Positions 54,701-64,000 of a stretch of DNA of 64,000 nt are shown here, piece by piece. How positions within the stretch are numbered: position 1 is the stretch's first letter; every line of letters starts with the position of its first letter. The DNA comes from Tillandsia leiboldiana (lineage: Eukaryota; Streptophyta; Magnoliopsida; Poales; Bromeliaceae), in contig CM055067.1 of NCBI GenBank assembly GCA_029204045.2, forward strand, positions 28,036,838 through 28,100,837. Direction: 5' to 3'. The translations under genes were made by a program, and so were the position numbers. The notes beneath the pieces are model-generated. The model worked only from the letters and a program-made list of their open reading frames with translations. It searched no databases and was not told the DNA's origin.

Positions 54701-55980
54701 TGTTGGGTTATATGTAATAAGGATCTAAATAGGGGAAAAAACCTAGAGGGGGGTGAATAGGTGTAAACGTATAAACACTCAAAAATCGTTGCGATAAAAA
54801 CCCAATGCGGAAATAAAAATATACGCAAGATTTTTACGTGGAAAACTCCATCACCGGAGTAAAAAACCACGGGACCGATAACACGGCAGAAATCCACTAG
54901 AATTAAAACACGTACAAGGTGATTTACCGTACACACTTACGACTCAACCTTTTCCATACGCTCCTAGAGGATCTTCTCCGCTCGCTCCACGACGCTTCTC
55001 GAATCCACGATCTGCGCCCAACGCCGAATCCACGGCGTCCAACGTCGAATCCACGACGTCCGACCGAATCCACGGTCTTCACCCAATAGCACCCTTCGAA
55101 TCCACGAACGTGCCTCGCTCCGAATCCACGAGAGCGGTTGAACCTTGAATCCACAAGGACACGCGAATCCACGCGCCGATTTTTGGGGTAAATCGTTGTT
55201 TTTGGGTGGTGATGATCCGCCGAATACTTAGATCAAAGATAGATCGGAAATACCATCTAAGTATTCATTAGTTTGATTCAACTCAAGATGTGAGTATGAA
55301 AACCTAGAATCAAACTAATCAATATAGATGAAGAAACATAGAGTATTCTCTAATGATTTCCTTTCTTCTCTATATGTGGATCTAGAGCCGTATAAGATGA
55401 TATATGAAAATGACGGCTATGTTTATTTTGGATTAACCCTAGAAAAGAGTCATAGGGTCTATTTATAGGTTAGAAACCCTAGGAAGGAGATAAGAATCAA
55501 AAACCTAACATTTCTGGAAATTTTACGGACGGCGATCCGGATCGGATTTTGGGCGATCCGATTGCAGTAGCAATAAAGACGGTTTTTCAGGAAAATCACA
55601 CGTTCGGGATCCGGATCGATTGCCTGATCCGGATCGTTTACAATTCAGGAAAACTCAACGTTCGGGATCCGGATCAAGAGATGCTACGATCCGGATTGAA
55701 GTATTGTATGAAACAACAACTTCGGGATCCGGATCGCTGCTCTGATCCGGATCCTGAACATGTCCCAACACCAGTTTTTGATTTTTATGCAATGAAAAAT
55801 TCTTCCAAGTGTTTCTACACTACAAGAAGTATTCGGATCACACAAAATCTTTAGTTAAACATACCTGATCCTTTTGAATTCTTCTTTCTTGAGATTGAGT
55901 TAAATGATCCAACTTTCTTCACCTTCAATCTTCAAGACTTGAGACTTTCACGAAACTACGCCAACTCAAATTCCGTAACC
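54701..55980 (-). mobile_element. 5' LTR of the Sirevirus-like element, ending at the gap
   Basis: 1,280 bp, collinear with 44375-45664. Its outer end reads CCGTAACC instead of CCGTAACA exactly where the Ns begin. It carries the hairpin array at 54999-55175, the TATA box near 55457-55466, and the palindrome hub near 55530-55755 with several one-base losses. The one-base differences from the 3' LTR are mostly short deletions, which suggests limited consensus accuracy next to the gap. Confidence 0.88.
54999..55175 (-). repeat. Eight-hairpin array in the 5' LTR
   Basis: The same eight units and order as 44676-44852, all with loop AATCCA on the plus strand. In this copy the array lies in the leader between the TATA box and the gag ATG at 54667, which is its position in a genomic transcript. 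Confidence 0.88.
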
Positions 55981-56080
55981 NNNNNNNNNNNNNNNNNNNN
56001 NNNNNNNNNNNNNNNNNNNNNNNNNNNNNNNNNNNNNNNNNNNNNNNNNNNNNNNNNNNNNNNNNNNNNNNNNNNNNNNN
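55981..56080. other. Assembly gap of 100 N
   Basis: Exactly 100 N, a conventional placeholder for a gap of unknown size. It separates the outer end of the Sirevirus-like 5' LTR from a copy of sequence already seen at 38781. Confidence 0.99.
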
Positions 56081-56251
56081 GAGATTTAGTCCTATATATA
56101 TCATTTATATAGAGGACTAATCCAAATTCCGGGGTGTCACATTCTCCCCCCTTTAAGTCCTGACGTCCACGTCAGGCTCAAGCACACTCCACAGCACCAG
56201 GCGATGTAAGACTCGTCTCGCTAGCCTTAGCCGACCTTGTGGGGAGCTGCA

Positions 56252-56402
56252 CTCACCCATCCTAGAACTACTCTAGCTCTAGCACGCTTAACTCTCATGT
56301 TCCTCGTTGGATCTTGCTACCATCCAAATGCTATACCGGGTTTAGAGATTAGTCCTATTATATCATTATATAGAGGACATAATCAAATTCCGGGGTGTCA
56401 CA
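56252..56402 (-). mobile_element. Cassandra-type LTR in the duplicated block
   Basis: Copy of 38951-39102, with part of the other LTR (56081-56138) just before it. The first LTR's outer end falls in the N gap. It has several one-base losses relative to the left copy. Confidence 0.75.
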
Positions 56403-56563
56403 CCTAGTGTAGTTTTACTTTGGAGTTTTTTTTAGGGAAAGGCAGCATGCTGCCGCTTCATTCATTGGATGGATGAATTTAGCTACAAGGGTCGAGACAA
56501 CCAGGTCTCGAAAAAAAAAACAAAAAAAAAAAAAAAAAAACAGGCCGATGCCGTTGCCCTAGG

Positions 56564-59204
56564 TGTCACGCCCCCCGGGGGTTTTTGAGTCTTTCAAGCG
56601 GAAAATTGCGTGTATTATTTTTTTTCTTAAAGGTAACTTAAACCTCATCCCCGGTGAGTGCCAGACCGCCACATACACAAATTCTCTCTGCCACGGATAG
56701 AGTCTCCTTTGCATATGCACGGCGTCTCATTTACAACATCATACATTCAACCATCAGCCATACAATAGACATACATCGTCAAACAGACTACAGTAATTTA
56801 ACTAATGTTATAAAAGCGGCGTCACCGTTTGGAAAGGATAAAACCAGCGGTTGCAAAACCCGTGCCCACACGGCACTTCGTTTTGAGAAAACGTTTTCGA
56901 AATCATTTAGCTTTTCCTGAAAGCGTGCCGCATAAGAAAACATCACTGAAAGTAACTAAAACGCATAGGTACATCTCATCCACAGTGCTATCTAATACAT
57001 GTCCACGACTAATAAGATCCACAAGCAAATGAACTAATTAAAGCATAAGGAAGACGAGATAAAAAACCCAAGTATCCTGACTACGGTCCTCGCGACGCAG
57101 TCTCGCCGCCCTCCCGGCTAACGCACCTCGTAACACCTGTCACGGAGTGGGTAAGTCAGTGACAAACAAAATAGATGTCTAATATCAATAAGGAATAAGG
57201 AGCAAACCAAATACACCGGAACCTTTCGCTAAAACCCTGCACATAATTAAGCTGGGCACCAACCCCAGATTTACCAATTAAGTTGGGCACCAACCCCAGA
57301 GTACCTGTGGGGAGACTAAAGTCTCCCCTCGTGCGCAAACACCTTTTTGATGCTTTTAACCCCTTCACGGTGCTGGTGTGCTATTTTCAGCAGGCGCGAA
57401 GAGGTCCTCACGGCTCCCACCCCTTTGTGAGGTACACGGGTCAAAAAGAGACCACTTCTCCGGAAAAGTACACCCATGCGGAGGCCAATCCGCCTGTGTA
57501 CGTGCAGCATCCGAAACGGATTTGCCGAGATCGGCGTGTAGTGAGCACCGCGACCGTAGCCGCTTCAATTGTTAGATAAAATACAATTATGCGAAAGGTT
57601 AAACTGTCCATCTACTTTGTTAGACAAATTAAGAGCATTTTAATGACGATAGATGCACTTACTGCACTTGTTGCACTTATCGTAACCGTACCCACCTAGT
57701 TGAAGAGAAATAGGAACACCTGAATCCTTCGCGCACCCCCGCTGCGCTCCTGGACCTAAAGAAAGTCCGTAAGGATAACTATAGTCAAAAAGGTGTACTA
57801 ACATCCCAAAACAAAAGACCCAATTTACTCTTTTCGACGGAAAAGTCCAACACCGTCCGGGTTGACGAAAACCGGAAATCCCGCGCCGCCGTCGTCGTCC
57901 GCCGAAGCCCCGCGCGGTTCGGAACGCGCGGCGTGTCTCCGCGGGCGACACCCACGCGGCGCGGTGCCTCGCGCGGGCTGCGTGCGGTGGCCGCGCGGCG
58001 CCCGCGCGGTGCCCGCGCGGTTGCGGGTCAGCATGGGTGCCGCCTGCGCGGTAACGCGCGGTGCCCGCGCGGTGCCCGCGCGGTTGCGGGTCCGCGTGGG
58101 TGCCGCCCGCGCGGTAGCCGCGCGGCGCCCATGCGGTGCCCGCGCGGGTTGCGGGTCCGCGTGGGTGCCGCCGCGCGGGTAGCCGTGCAGTGCCCGCGCG
58201 GTTGCGGGTCCGCGTGGGTGCCGCGCGGCGGTAGCCGCGCGGCGCCCATGCGGTGCCCGCGCGGTTGCGGGGTCCGCGTGGGTGCCGCCCGCGCGGTAGC
58301 CGCGCGGCGCCCATGCGGTGCCCGCGCGGTTGCGGGTACGCATGGGTGCCGTCCGTGCGGTAGCCGCGCGGCGCCCGCGCGGGTAGGCCCGCGCGGAGCC
58401 CGCGCGGCGCCCGCGCGGTGCCCACGCGGTCCTGTCGCCGCTTGCTGCGGCGGTGGCCGTCCGCGACTCTCCTCCGCGCGATGCCCTAGCGGCACCGCGC
58501 GCCTCCGCCGTCCGTTCCGTGCCCTAGCATGGCGACGATGACGGCGACGGCGACGGATACGACGGAGAAACCCAAGAACTCAAACAAAAAGGACGACGGA
58601 AAAAAACCCAAATAATTTGTAACAATTATTTTACTAACCGAAGATCGACGGGAAGGTTGTCCGGTCGCGTTCTTGCCTTCGGTTCGATGTCCGGGAGATC
58701 GGGCTCCTTCTCTTTCTCCTTTCCCTTTCTTCCGGCTAGGGTTCCGTCTTTTTCCTCTTTTTCTCTCTCACCGATTAGGGTTTTATTTTTCTTTTCTTTT
58801 CTTTCCGATAATCGGGATCCCTTATATAGCTCGTATTATATCTTTAATTAATTTCCTCTTTAATTCGTACGTAAGAGAATTCTATTTTCCGTCATCGGAT
58901 AATTAATTAACTAATTAATTATCCCCTACGAGATAACCCACCTTATCTCTAACGGGTGCAAGATATTTGCACGGATTCCGATGCATGACTAATCACCGTA
59001 TCACTAGGAATTCCGTTCCGGGAGATCCCGATATCGGATTTCAGATCCGATCGCACCGTCGGCCTTCTTTTCCCGCGCTCTATCGCAGAAAAATACCAGC
59101 ACCACACCCTGGCCAACTTTTAAGAATTGAATAATTTTATTTCACTTAAAGGCTTAAATGACTATATGTGGGTCAAAAATACCCCTAAGGGCCGGATCAC
59201 TACA
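56564..59204 (-). mobile_element. LTR B in the duplicated block
   Basis: 2,641 bp copy of 39264-41919, with the GC-rich minisatellite at about 57970-58430 carrying several small deletions. TATA box near 58821-58830 on the minus strand. Confidence 0.88.
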
Positions 59205-59239
59205 CCACTCACACTTTATAAAAAGTTTCGTCCCGAAAC

Positions 59240-61653
59240 TTAAGTACAAACCCCACTAATCAATTCGGGAAAATATTCTCTCATCTTCGATTCCAGTTCC
59301 CAAGTCGCCTCGCGCTCTTCGTGGTTGCTCCACTGGACCTTTACATAGAGGATTGTTCATTTGCGCAACTTCTTGTCCTCTCTTGCCAAAATCCGCACCG
59401 GCGTCTCCTCGACACTTAAATCCTCTCGCAACTCGATGGTGGAGGCATCCAAGGCATGAGAGGGATTAGCTAGGTACTTCCGGAGCATTGAGACGTGGAA
59501 CACGTTATGGACTCGTTCGAGGTTCGGCGGCAGGGCAATCGGTACGCCACCGGTCCTACGCGTTCTAGGATCTCGAACGGTCCTACGTACCTCGGGCTTA
59601 ACTTTCCCTTTATGCCGAAGCGTCGTTTCCCCTTGGAGGGCGAAACTCGGAGTAACGCATGCTCACCCACCATGAACTCTAAGTCTCGGCGTCTGTTGTC
59701 CGCGTAGCTTTTCTGTCTGCTCTGGGCGGTCAGTAGCCTTTGTCTAATCAATCGCACCTTTGCTTCGGTCTCCTCCACCAAATCTGGGCCCAGAAACTTA
59801 CGCTCACCCAAGTCGTCCCAGCATATTGGAGACCGACAGCGGCTCCCGTACAGGGCCTCGTATGGTGCCATCTGAATGCTGGCCTGGTAACTGTTATTGT
59901 AGGCAAATCCCACTAGGGGCAAACACCGTGCCCACCCTTCGCCCAAGTCCAAAACGCATGCCCGAAGCATGTCCTCCATAATTTGTATCACCCGCTCTGA
60001 TTGTCCATCGGTCTGCGGGTGAAAAGCCGTACTGAAGTGCAACTTGGTTCCCATTGCTCGCTGCAGGCTCTGCCAAAAGTTTGACACAAATCGCGTGTCC
60101 CTGTCCGACGTGATGGATGTCGGCACCCCATGCAACCTTACTATCTCGTTGATGTAGGTTTGTGCCAGTCGTTCCCGCGTCCACGTCGTGTGTATGGGCA
60201 GAAAGTGGGCCGATTTCGTCAGACGGTCCACAATTACCCATATTGCATCGTGTCCCTGTGACGATCTCGGGAACCCGGTCACAAAATCCATGGTAACCAT
60301 GTCCCCCTTCCATTCGGGCACCGGTAAGGGTTGCAATTTTCCTGCCGGACGCTGGTGCTCGGCCTTCACCCGTTGGCACACCAGGCAGTGTGCCACAAAC
60401 CGAGTCACGTCTCCCTTCATTTTGGGCCACCAGAAGGTCTGTTTGACGTCCTTGTACATCTTCGTTCCCCGGGATGCGCTGTATATGGAGCAGTATGCGC
60501 CTCCCGCAGGATTTCCTCTTTGAGTTCCGCTAGATCCGGCACACAGATTCGTCCCCGAAATCGTATCGTGCCGTCGGAGTTTACTGTGAAATCACCTTCT
60601 TGGTCGGCAGTTACTCTACTTCGCACCAGCTGGAGTTGGTCATCAATCGACTGCCCCTCGAGAATTCTGTCAAGCAAGGTAGGTCTGACCACCAGCGTCA
60701 GAAGTTGTGCGACTGTACCTGCCGGTACTACTTCTAGTCTTAATCACGAAAATTCCGCAATCAGACTATCTTGCTGGGTGATGGCACTTACCCCTGCCTT
60801 TTCGGCCTGCCCCTTGCGGCTCAGGGCGTCGGCCACCACGTTTGCTTTTCCGGGTGGTAGTGGATCGTTAAATCGTAATCCTTCAGTAGCTCAACCACCG
60901 TCTTTGTCGCAAATTTAACTCCTTTTGGGTGAAAAGGTACCTAAGACTTTTATGATCTGAGTACACATTGGAGTGTGCCCCATACAGGTAGTGTCTCCAA
61001 AGCTTGAGGATGAACACAACCGCTGCGAGTTCCAAATCGTGCACGGGGTAGTTCCGCTCGTATTCCTTGAGCTGCCTTGATGCATAGGCTATAACCTTTC
61101 CCCGTTGCATGAGTACTCCACCCAGTCCGCTTCGCGACGCATCGCAATACACTTCATAATCCTCCCCTGGTTCTGGCAGGGCGAGAATCGGGGCTCGCGT
61201 CAATCTATCCTTGAGCTCCTCGAAGCTCCTCTGACATTTGTCCGTCCAGATGAACTTTTCCCCCTTTTTAGTCAAATGGTTTAAGGGGGTGGCTATCTTG
61301 GAGAAACCCTCCACAAAGCGCGGTAGTACCCGGCTAACCCCAGGAAGCTTCGAATCTCCGTCACCGTCGTCGGTTGGGACCAGTCCGTCACCGAATCTAT
61401 CTTCTTCGGATCGACTGCGACTCCAGCCGCCGAGATTACGTGCCCCAAGAAGCCGACCTCACGGAGCCAAAACTCACACTTTTTGAGTTTGGCGTAGAGT
61501 TTCTGTTCCCGTAGGGTCTGAAGGACTGTGCGCAGATGTTCTTCGTGTTCCTCGTCTGTACGGGAGTAGATGAGGATATCGTCGATGAAGATCACCACGA
61601 ATAAGTCCAGGAAGGGTTTGAATACCCTGTTCATCATGTCCATGAAACCGCCG
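59240..61653 (-). pseudogene. gypsy Pol remnant in the duplicated block
   Basis: Copy of 41955-44374 with the same two TGA lesions plus extra single-base losses (for example near 59536, 60470, 60850, 60895 and 61322) that split the frame further. The extra lesions are one-base deletions in short homopolymers, typical of consensus error. Confidence 0.85.
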
Positions 61654-62935
61654 TGTTGGGTTATATGTAATAAGGATCTAAATAGGGGAAAAAACACCTA
61701 GAGGGGGGTGAATAGGTGTAAACGTATAAACACTCAAAAATCGTTGCGATAAAAACCCAATGCGGAAATAAAAATAATACGCAAGATTTTTACGTGGAAA
61801 ACTCCATCACCGGAGTAAAAAACCACGGGACCGATAACACGGCAGAAATCCACTAGAATTAAAACACGTACAAGGTGATTTACCGTACACACTTACGACT
61901 CAACCTTTTCCATACGCTCCTAGAGGATCTTCTCCGCTCGCTCCGCGACGCTTCTCGAATCCACGATCTGCGCCCAACGCCGAATCCACGGCGTCCAACG
62001 TCGAATCCACGACGTCCGACCGAATCCACGGTCTTCACCCAATAGCACCCTTCGAATCCACGAACGTGCCTCGCTCCGAATCCACGAGAGCGGTTGAACC
62101 TTGAATCCACAAGGACACGCGAATCCACGCGCCGATTTTTGGGGTAAATCGTTGTTTTTGGTGGTGATGATCCGCCGAATACTTAGATCAAAGATAGATC
62201 GGAAATACCATCTAAGTATTCATTAGTTTGATTCAACTCAAGATGTGAGTATGAAAACCTAGAATCAAACTAATCAATATAGATGAAGAAACATAGAGTA
62301 TTCTCTAATGATTTCCTTTCTTCTCTATATGTGGATCTAGAGCCGTATAAGATGATATATGAAAATGACGGCTATTTGGATTATTTTGGATTAACCCTAG
62401 AAAAAGAGTCATAGGGTCTATTTATAGGTTAGAAACCCTAGGAAGGAGATAAGAATCAAAAACCTAACATTTCTGGAAATTTACGGACGGCGATCCGGAT
62501 CGGATTTGGGCGATCCGGATTGCAGTAGCAATAAAGACGGTTTCCAGAAAACACACGTTCGGGATCCGGATCGGATGTTGATCCGGATCGTTCATACAAT
62601 TCAGAAAACTCAACGTTCGGGATCCGGATCGTGAGATGCTGCGATCCGGATTGAAGTATGTATGAAACAACAACCTTCGGGATCCGGATCGCTGGCTCTG
62701 ATCCGGATCCTGAACATGTCCCAACACCAGTTTTTGATTTTTATGCAATGAAAATTCTTCCAAGTGTTTCTACACTACAAGAAGTATTCGGATCACACAA
62801 AATCTTTAGTTAAACATACCTGATCCTTTTGAATTCTTCTTTCTTGAGATTGAGTTAAATGATCCAACTTTCTTCACCTTCAATCTTCAAGACTTGAGAC
62901 TTTCACGAAACTACGCCAACTCAAATTCCGTAACA
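61654..62935 (-). mobile_element. Sirevirus-like 3' LTR in the duplicated block
   Basis: Copy of 44375-45664 inserted at the same base of the gypsy pol (flank CGCCG). Contains the hairpin array at 61955-62131 and the palindrome hub near 62490-62710. Confidence 0.88.
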
Positions 62936-63719
62936 ATCTCCCCCTTTGGCGGTTTCGTGACAAAACACAGATCCACTAAAGAAAATTCAAAAAGATATTT
63001 TTGTTGCTATCACCATACAACAAAAATTTACAATGGAGATCCAAAAATTTAAAAACATGAGATAAACTCCTAAAACAGACTCTAGACTTAGACATCTGTA
63101 CTCTCTGCACAAAGAAATCATTCTTGACAAAAAGAGATCGTTAGATACCTCAAGAATATTTAGCATACAAAACCTAGTACAGAGATAGAGTTTATCTGAT
63201 CATCATGACATTTGAGAATTCAGATATGTAAGAGAATCATAGTCAAAAGCCAACATATCTTCTATGCAATCAAAAACCAAATGGTCTAAAATGTTAGTCC
63301 ACATCACTTGTTAGTCATATTACATGCCCAAATAGTTAGTCGAATAGTTAGTAGAGACATGCCAAACAATCACAAGATAAAAACCAAAGTTGAAGTTGAA
63401 GTGATACTTACCTTGATGTATACAAAATTTTCACATCGGCATTGTTCATCAGTTGTACCTTGATGCAGTCATCATTGTGTCATCATTGTACCTTGATGTA
63501 TACAAGATCACAATTTTCACAATATCATTGTTCAAGTTCTCTAAACTCTCTCCCCTTTTGTCACAAACAAAGCCAAAATTACCAAAAATTGAAGGAGAGT
63601 TAAAAATTTCAAAGAAAATGTTCCGAAATTTAAGAACTAGAACTAGAGTAAGTCCTAAAAACTGAAAAACCTGCACAAGACAAGGTTAAAAAATCTGCAA
63701 AAGAATAAAAAGAAGGGAA

Positions 63720-64000
63720 TCAGTCATCAGATTCGGAGTCTTCAGAGCTCGTACAGCCCATCTTAGAAAACATCTTTTTCACCAGCTTGTTCATTGAATT
63801 GACCTTCTTAGTTATGGTAATGTGAGCTGCCGTAATGAGCTCGAGCTCATTGGAGATTCTCGTCTGTGCCTTCGAAATCTGTTCCTGCTCAACAGATAAT
63901 CGTTGTTGGTCTTTGTAGATGGATGAGACTGATGCTTCATCCGCTGGTGTGGGCGCTGGTTGTGATGGTGACGCGGAAGTGCCGCTACTAGGTTTCGTTC
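63720..64000 (-). CDS. Third ORF, C-terminal part, in the duplicated block
   Basis: The last ~93 codons of the same protein as 46450-47871, including the coiled-coil-like segment and the acidic end, cut by the window edge. Only a few base differences from the left copy (for example near 63909). Confidence 0.8.
   Translation of the reverse strand, partial: TKPSSGTSASPSQPAPTPADEASVSSIYKDQQRLSVEQEQISKAQTRISNELELITAAHITITKKVNSMNKLVKKMFSKMGCTSSEDSESDD

Larger units (their letters stand above)
44375..55980 (-). mobile_element. Sirevirus-like Ty1/copia element, about 11.6 kb
   Basis: 3' LTR at 44375-45664, body, then 5' LTR at 54701-55980 running into the N gap. The left flank CGCCG (44370-44374) would be the target duplication; the right one is hidden by the gap. 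Body in transcription order: gag (54667 down to about 52940), protease-integrase-reverse transcriptase-RNase H (to about 49600), a spacer, a third ORF (47871-46450), and a leader-like 3' region. Polypurine tracts occur at the LTR joint (about 45668-45680), near 46269-46285 and near 49193-49204. Large size, an extra ORF after pol and repeated polypurine tracts are known Sirevirus (Maximus/SIRE) traits. The lineage call is inference from these plus Gag and integrase wording. Confidence 0.85.
56081..64000. repeat. Near-identical second copy of 38781-46730
   Basis: Collinear over its whole length (7,920 versus 7,950 bases), crossing every nested joint: TRIM end, A-run, gypsy LTR, gypsy pol, copia insertion point, copia LTR and third ORF. 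The right copy is mostly shorter by single-base losses, for example in the GC-rich array and near 61322. The shared insertion joints show one ancestral locus copied as a block, not independent insertions. Confidence 0.95.

Overview
The window is nuclear DNA of a plant, almost certainly a flowering plant, from a retrotransposon-dense region. The evidence is nested Ty3/gypsy and Ty1/copia LTR retrotransposons with initiator-Met-tRNA primer binding sites, a Tekay/Del-type chromovirus, a Sirevirus-like copia lineage with an extra third ORF, and a Cassandra-type TRIM whose LTR carries 5S-rRNA-like sequence. I found no host protein gene, tRNA, rRNA gene or CRISPR array. A 100-base N gap lies at 55981-56080. 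The species cannot be named from this sequence.

Layout, left half. 55-3083 is a minus-strand gypsy LTR inserted into the gag of a minus-strand copia element (gag 3084-4215, 5' LTR 4250-5640). That copia element sits in the gag (5641-6249) of a minus-strand gypsy element, here called B. B's 5' LTR is split into 6565-8033 and 26036-26825 by about 18 kb of later material. That material is a non-autonomous minus-strand gypsy relative, here called C (8034-14388 plus 25261-26035), which is itself split by a young plus-strand chromovirus at 14389-25260. The chromovirus has target duplication TGGGT, two nearly identical 3.3 kb LTRs and an open 1429-codon gag-pol frame. It lacks its primer binding site and the start of gag.

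Middle. 26826-27085 is a gypsy protease fragment. 27086-30877 is a plus-strand Sirevirus-like copia element, broken by stops and frameshifts. 30878-32302 is a mosaic of gypsy LTR pieces. 32771-37361 is a complete 4.6 kb minus-strand copia element (target duplication ATAGG) with a single nonsense codon. 38663-39102 is the Cassandra-type TRIM (target duplication CCTAG).

Right half. A minus-strand B-type gypsy element (3' LTR 39264-41919, pol pseudogene to 44374) is interrupted by an approximately 11.6 kb Sirevirus-like copia element (44375-55980). Its gag and pol are frameshifted, but a 481-codon third ORF is open. After the N gap, 56081-64000 repeats 38781-46730 almost base for base, including the nested insertion joints. 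This is either a recent tandem segmental duplication or, more likely, an assembly artefact.

Most interesting signals. (1) The transcribed leader of the Sirevirus-like LTRs carries an ordered array of about eight small hairpins, each with the same six-base loop but different stems that stay complementary. Similar arrays with other loops occur in two gypsy LTR families here. (2) The paired palindromes that precede the LTR TATA box recur inside the same element, beside a second TATA box upstream of the third ORF, which suggests an internal promoter copied from the LTR.
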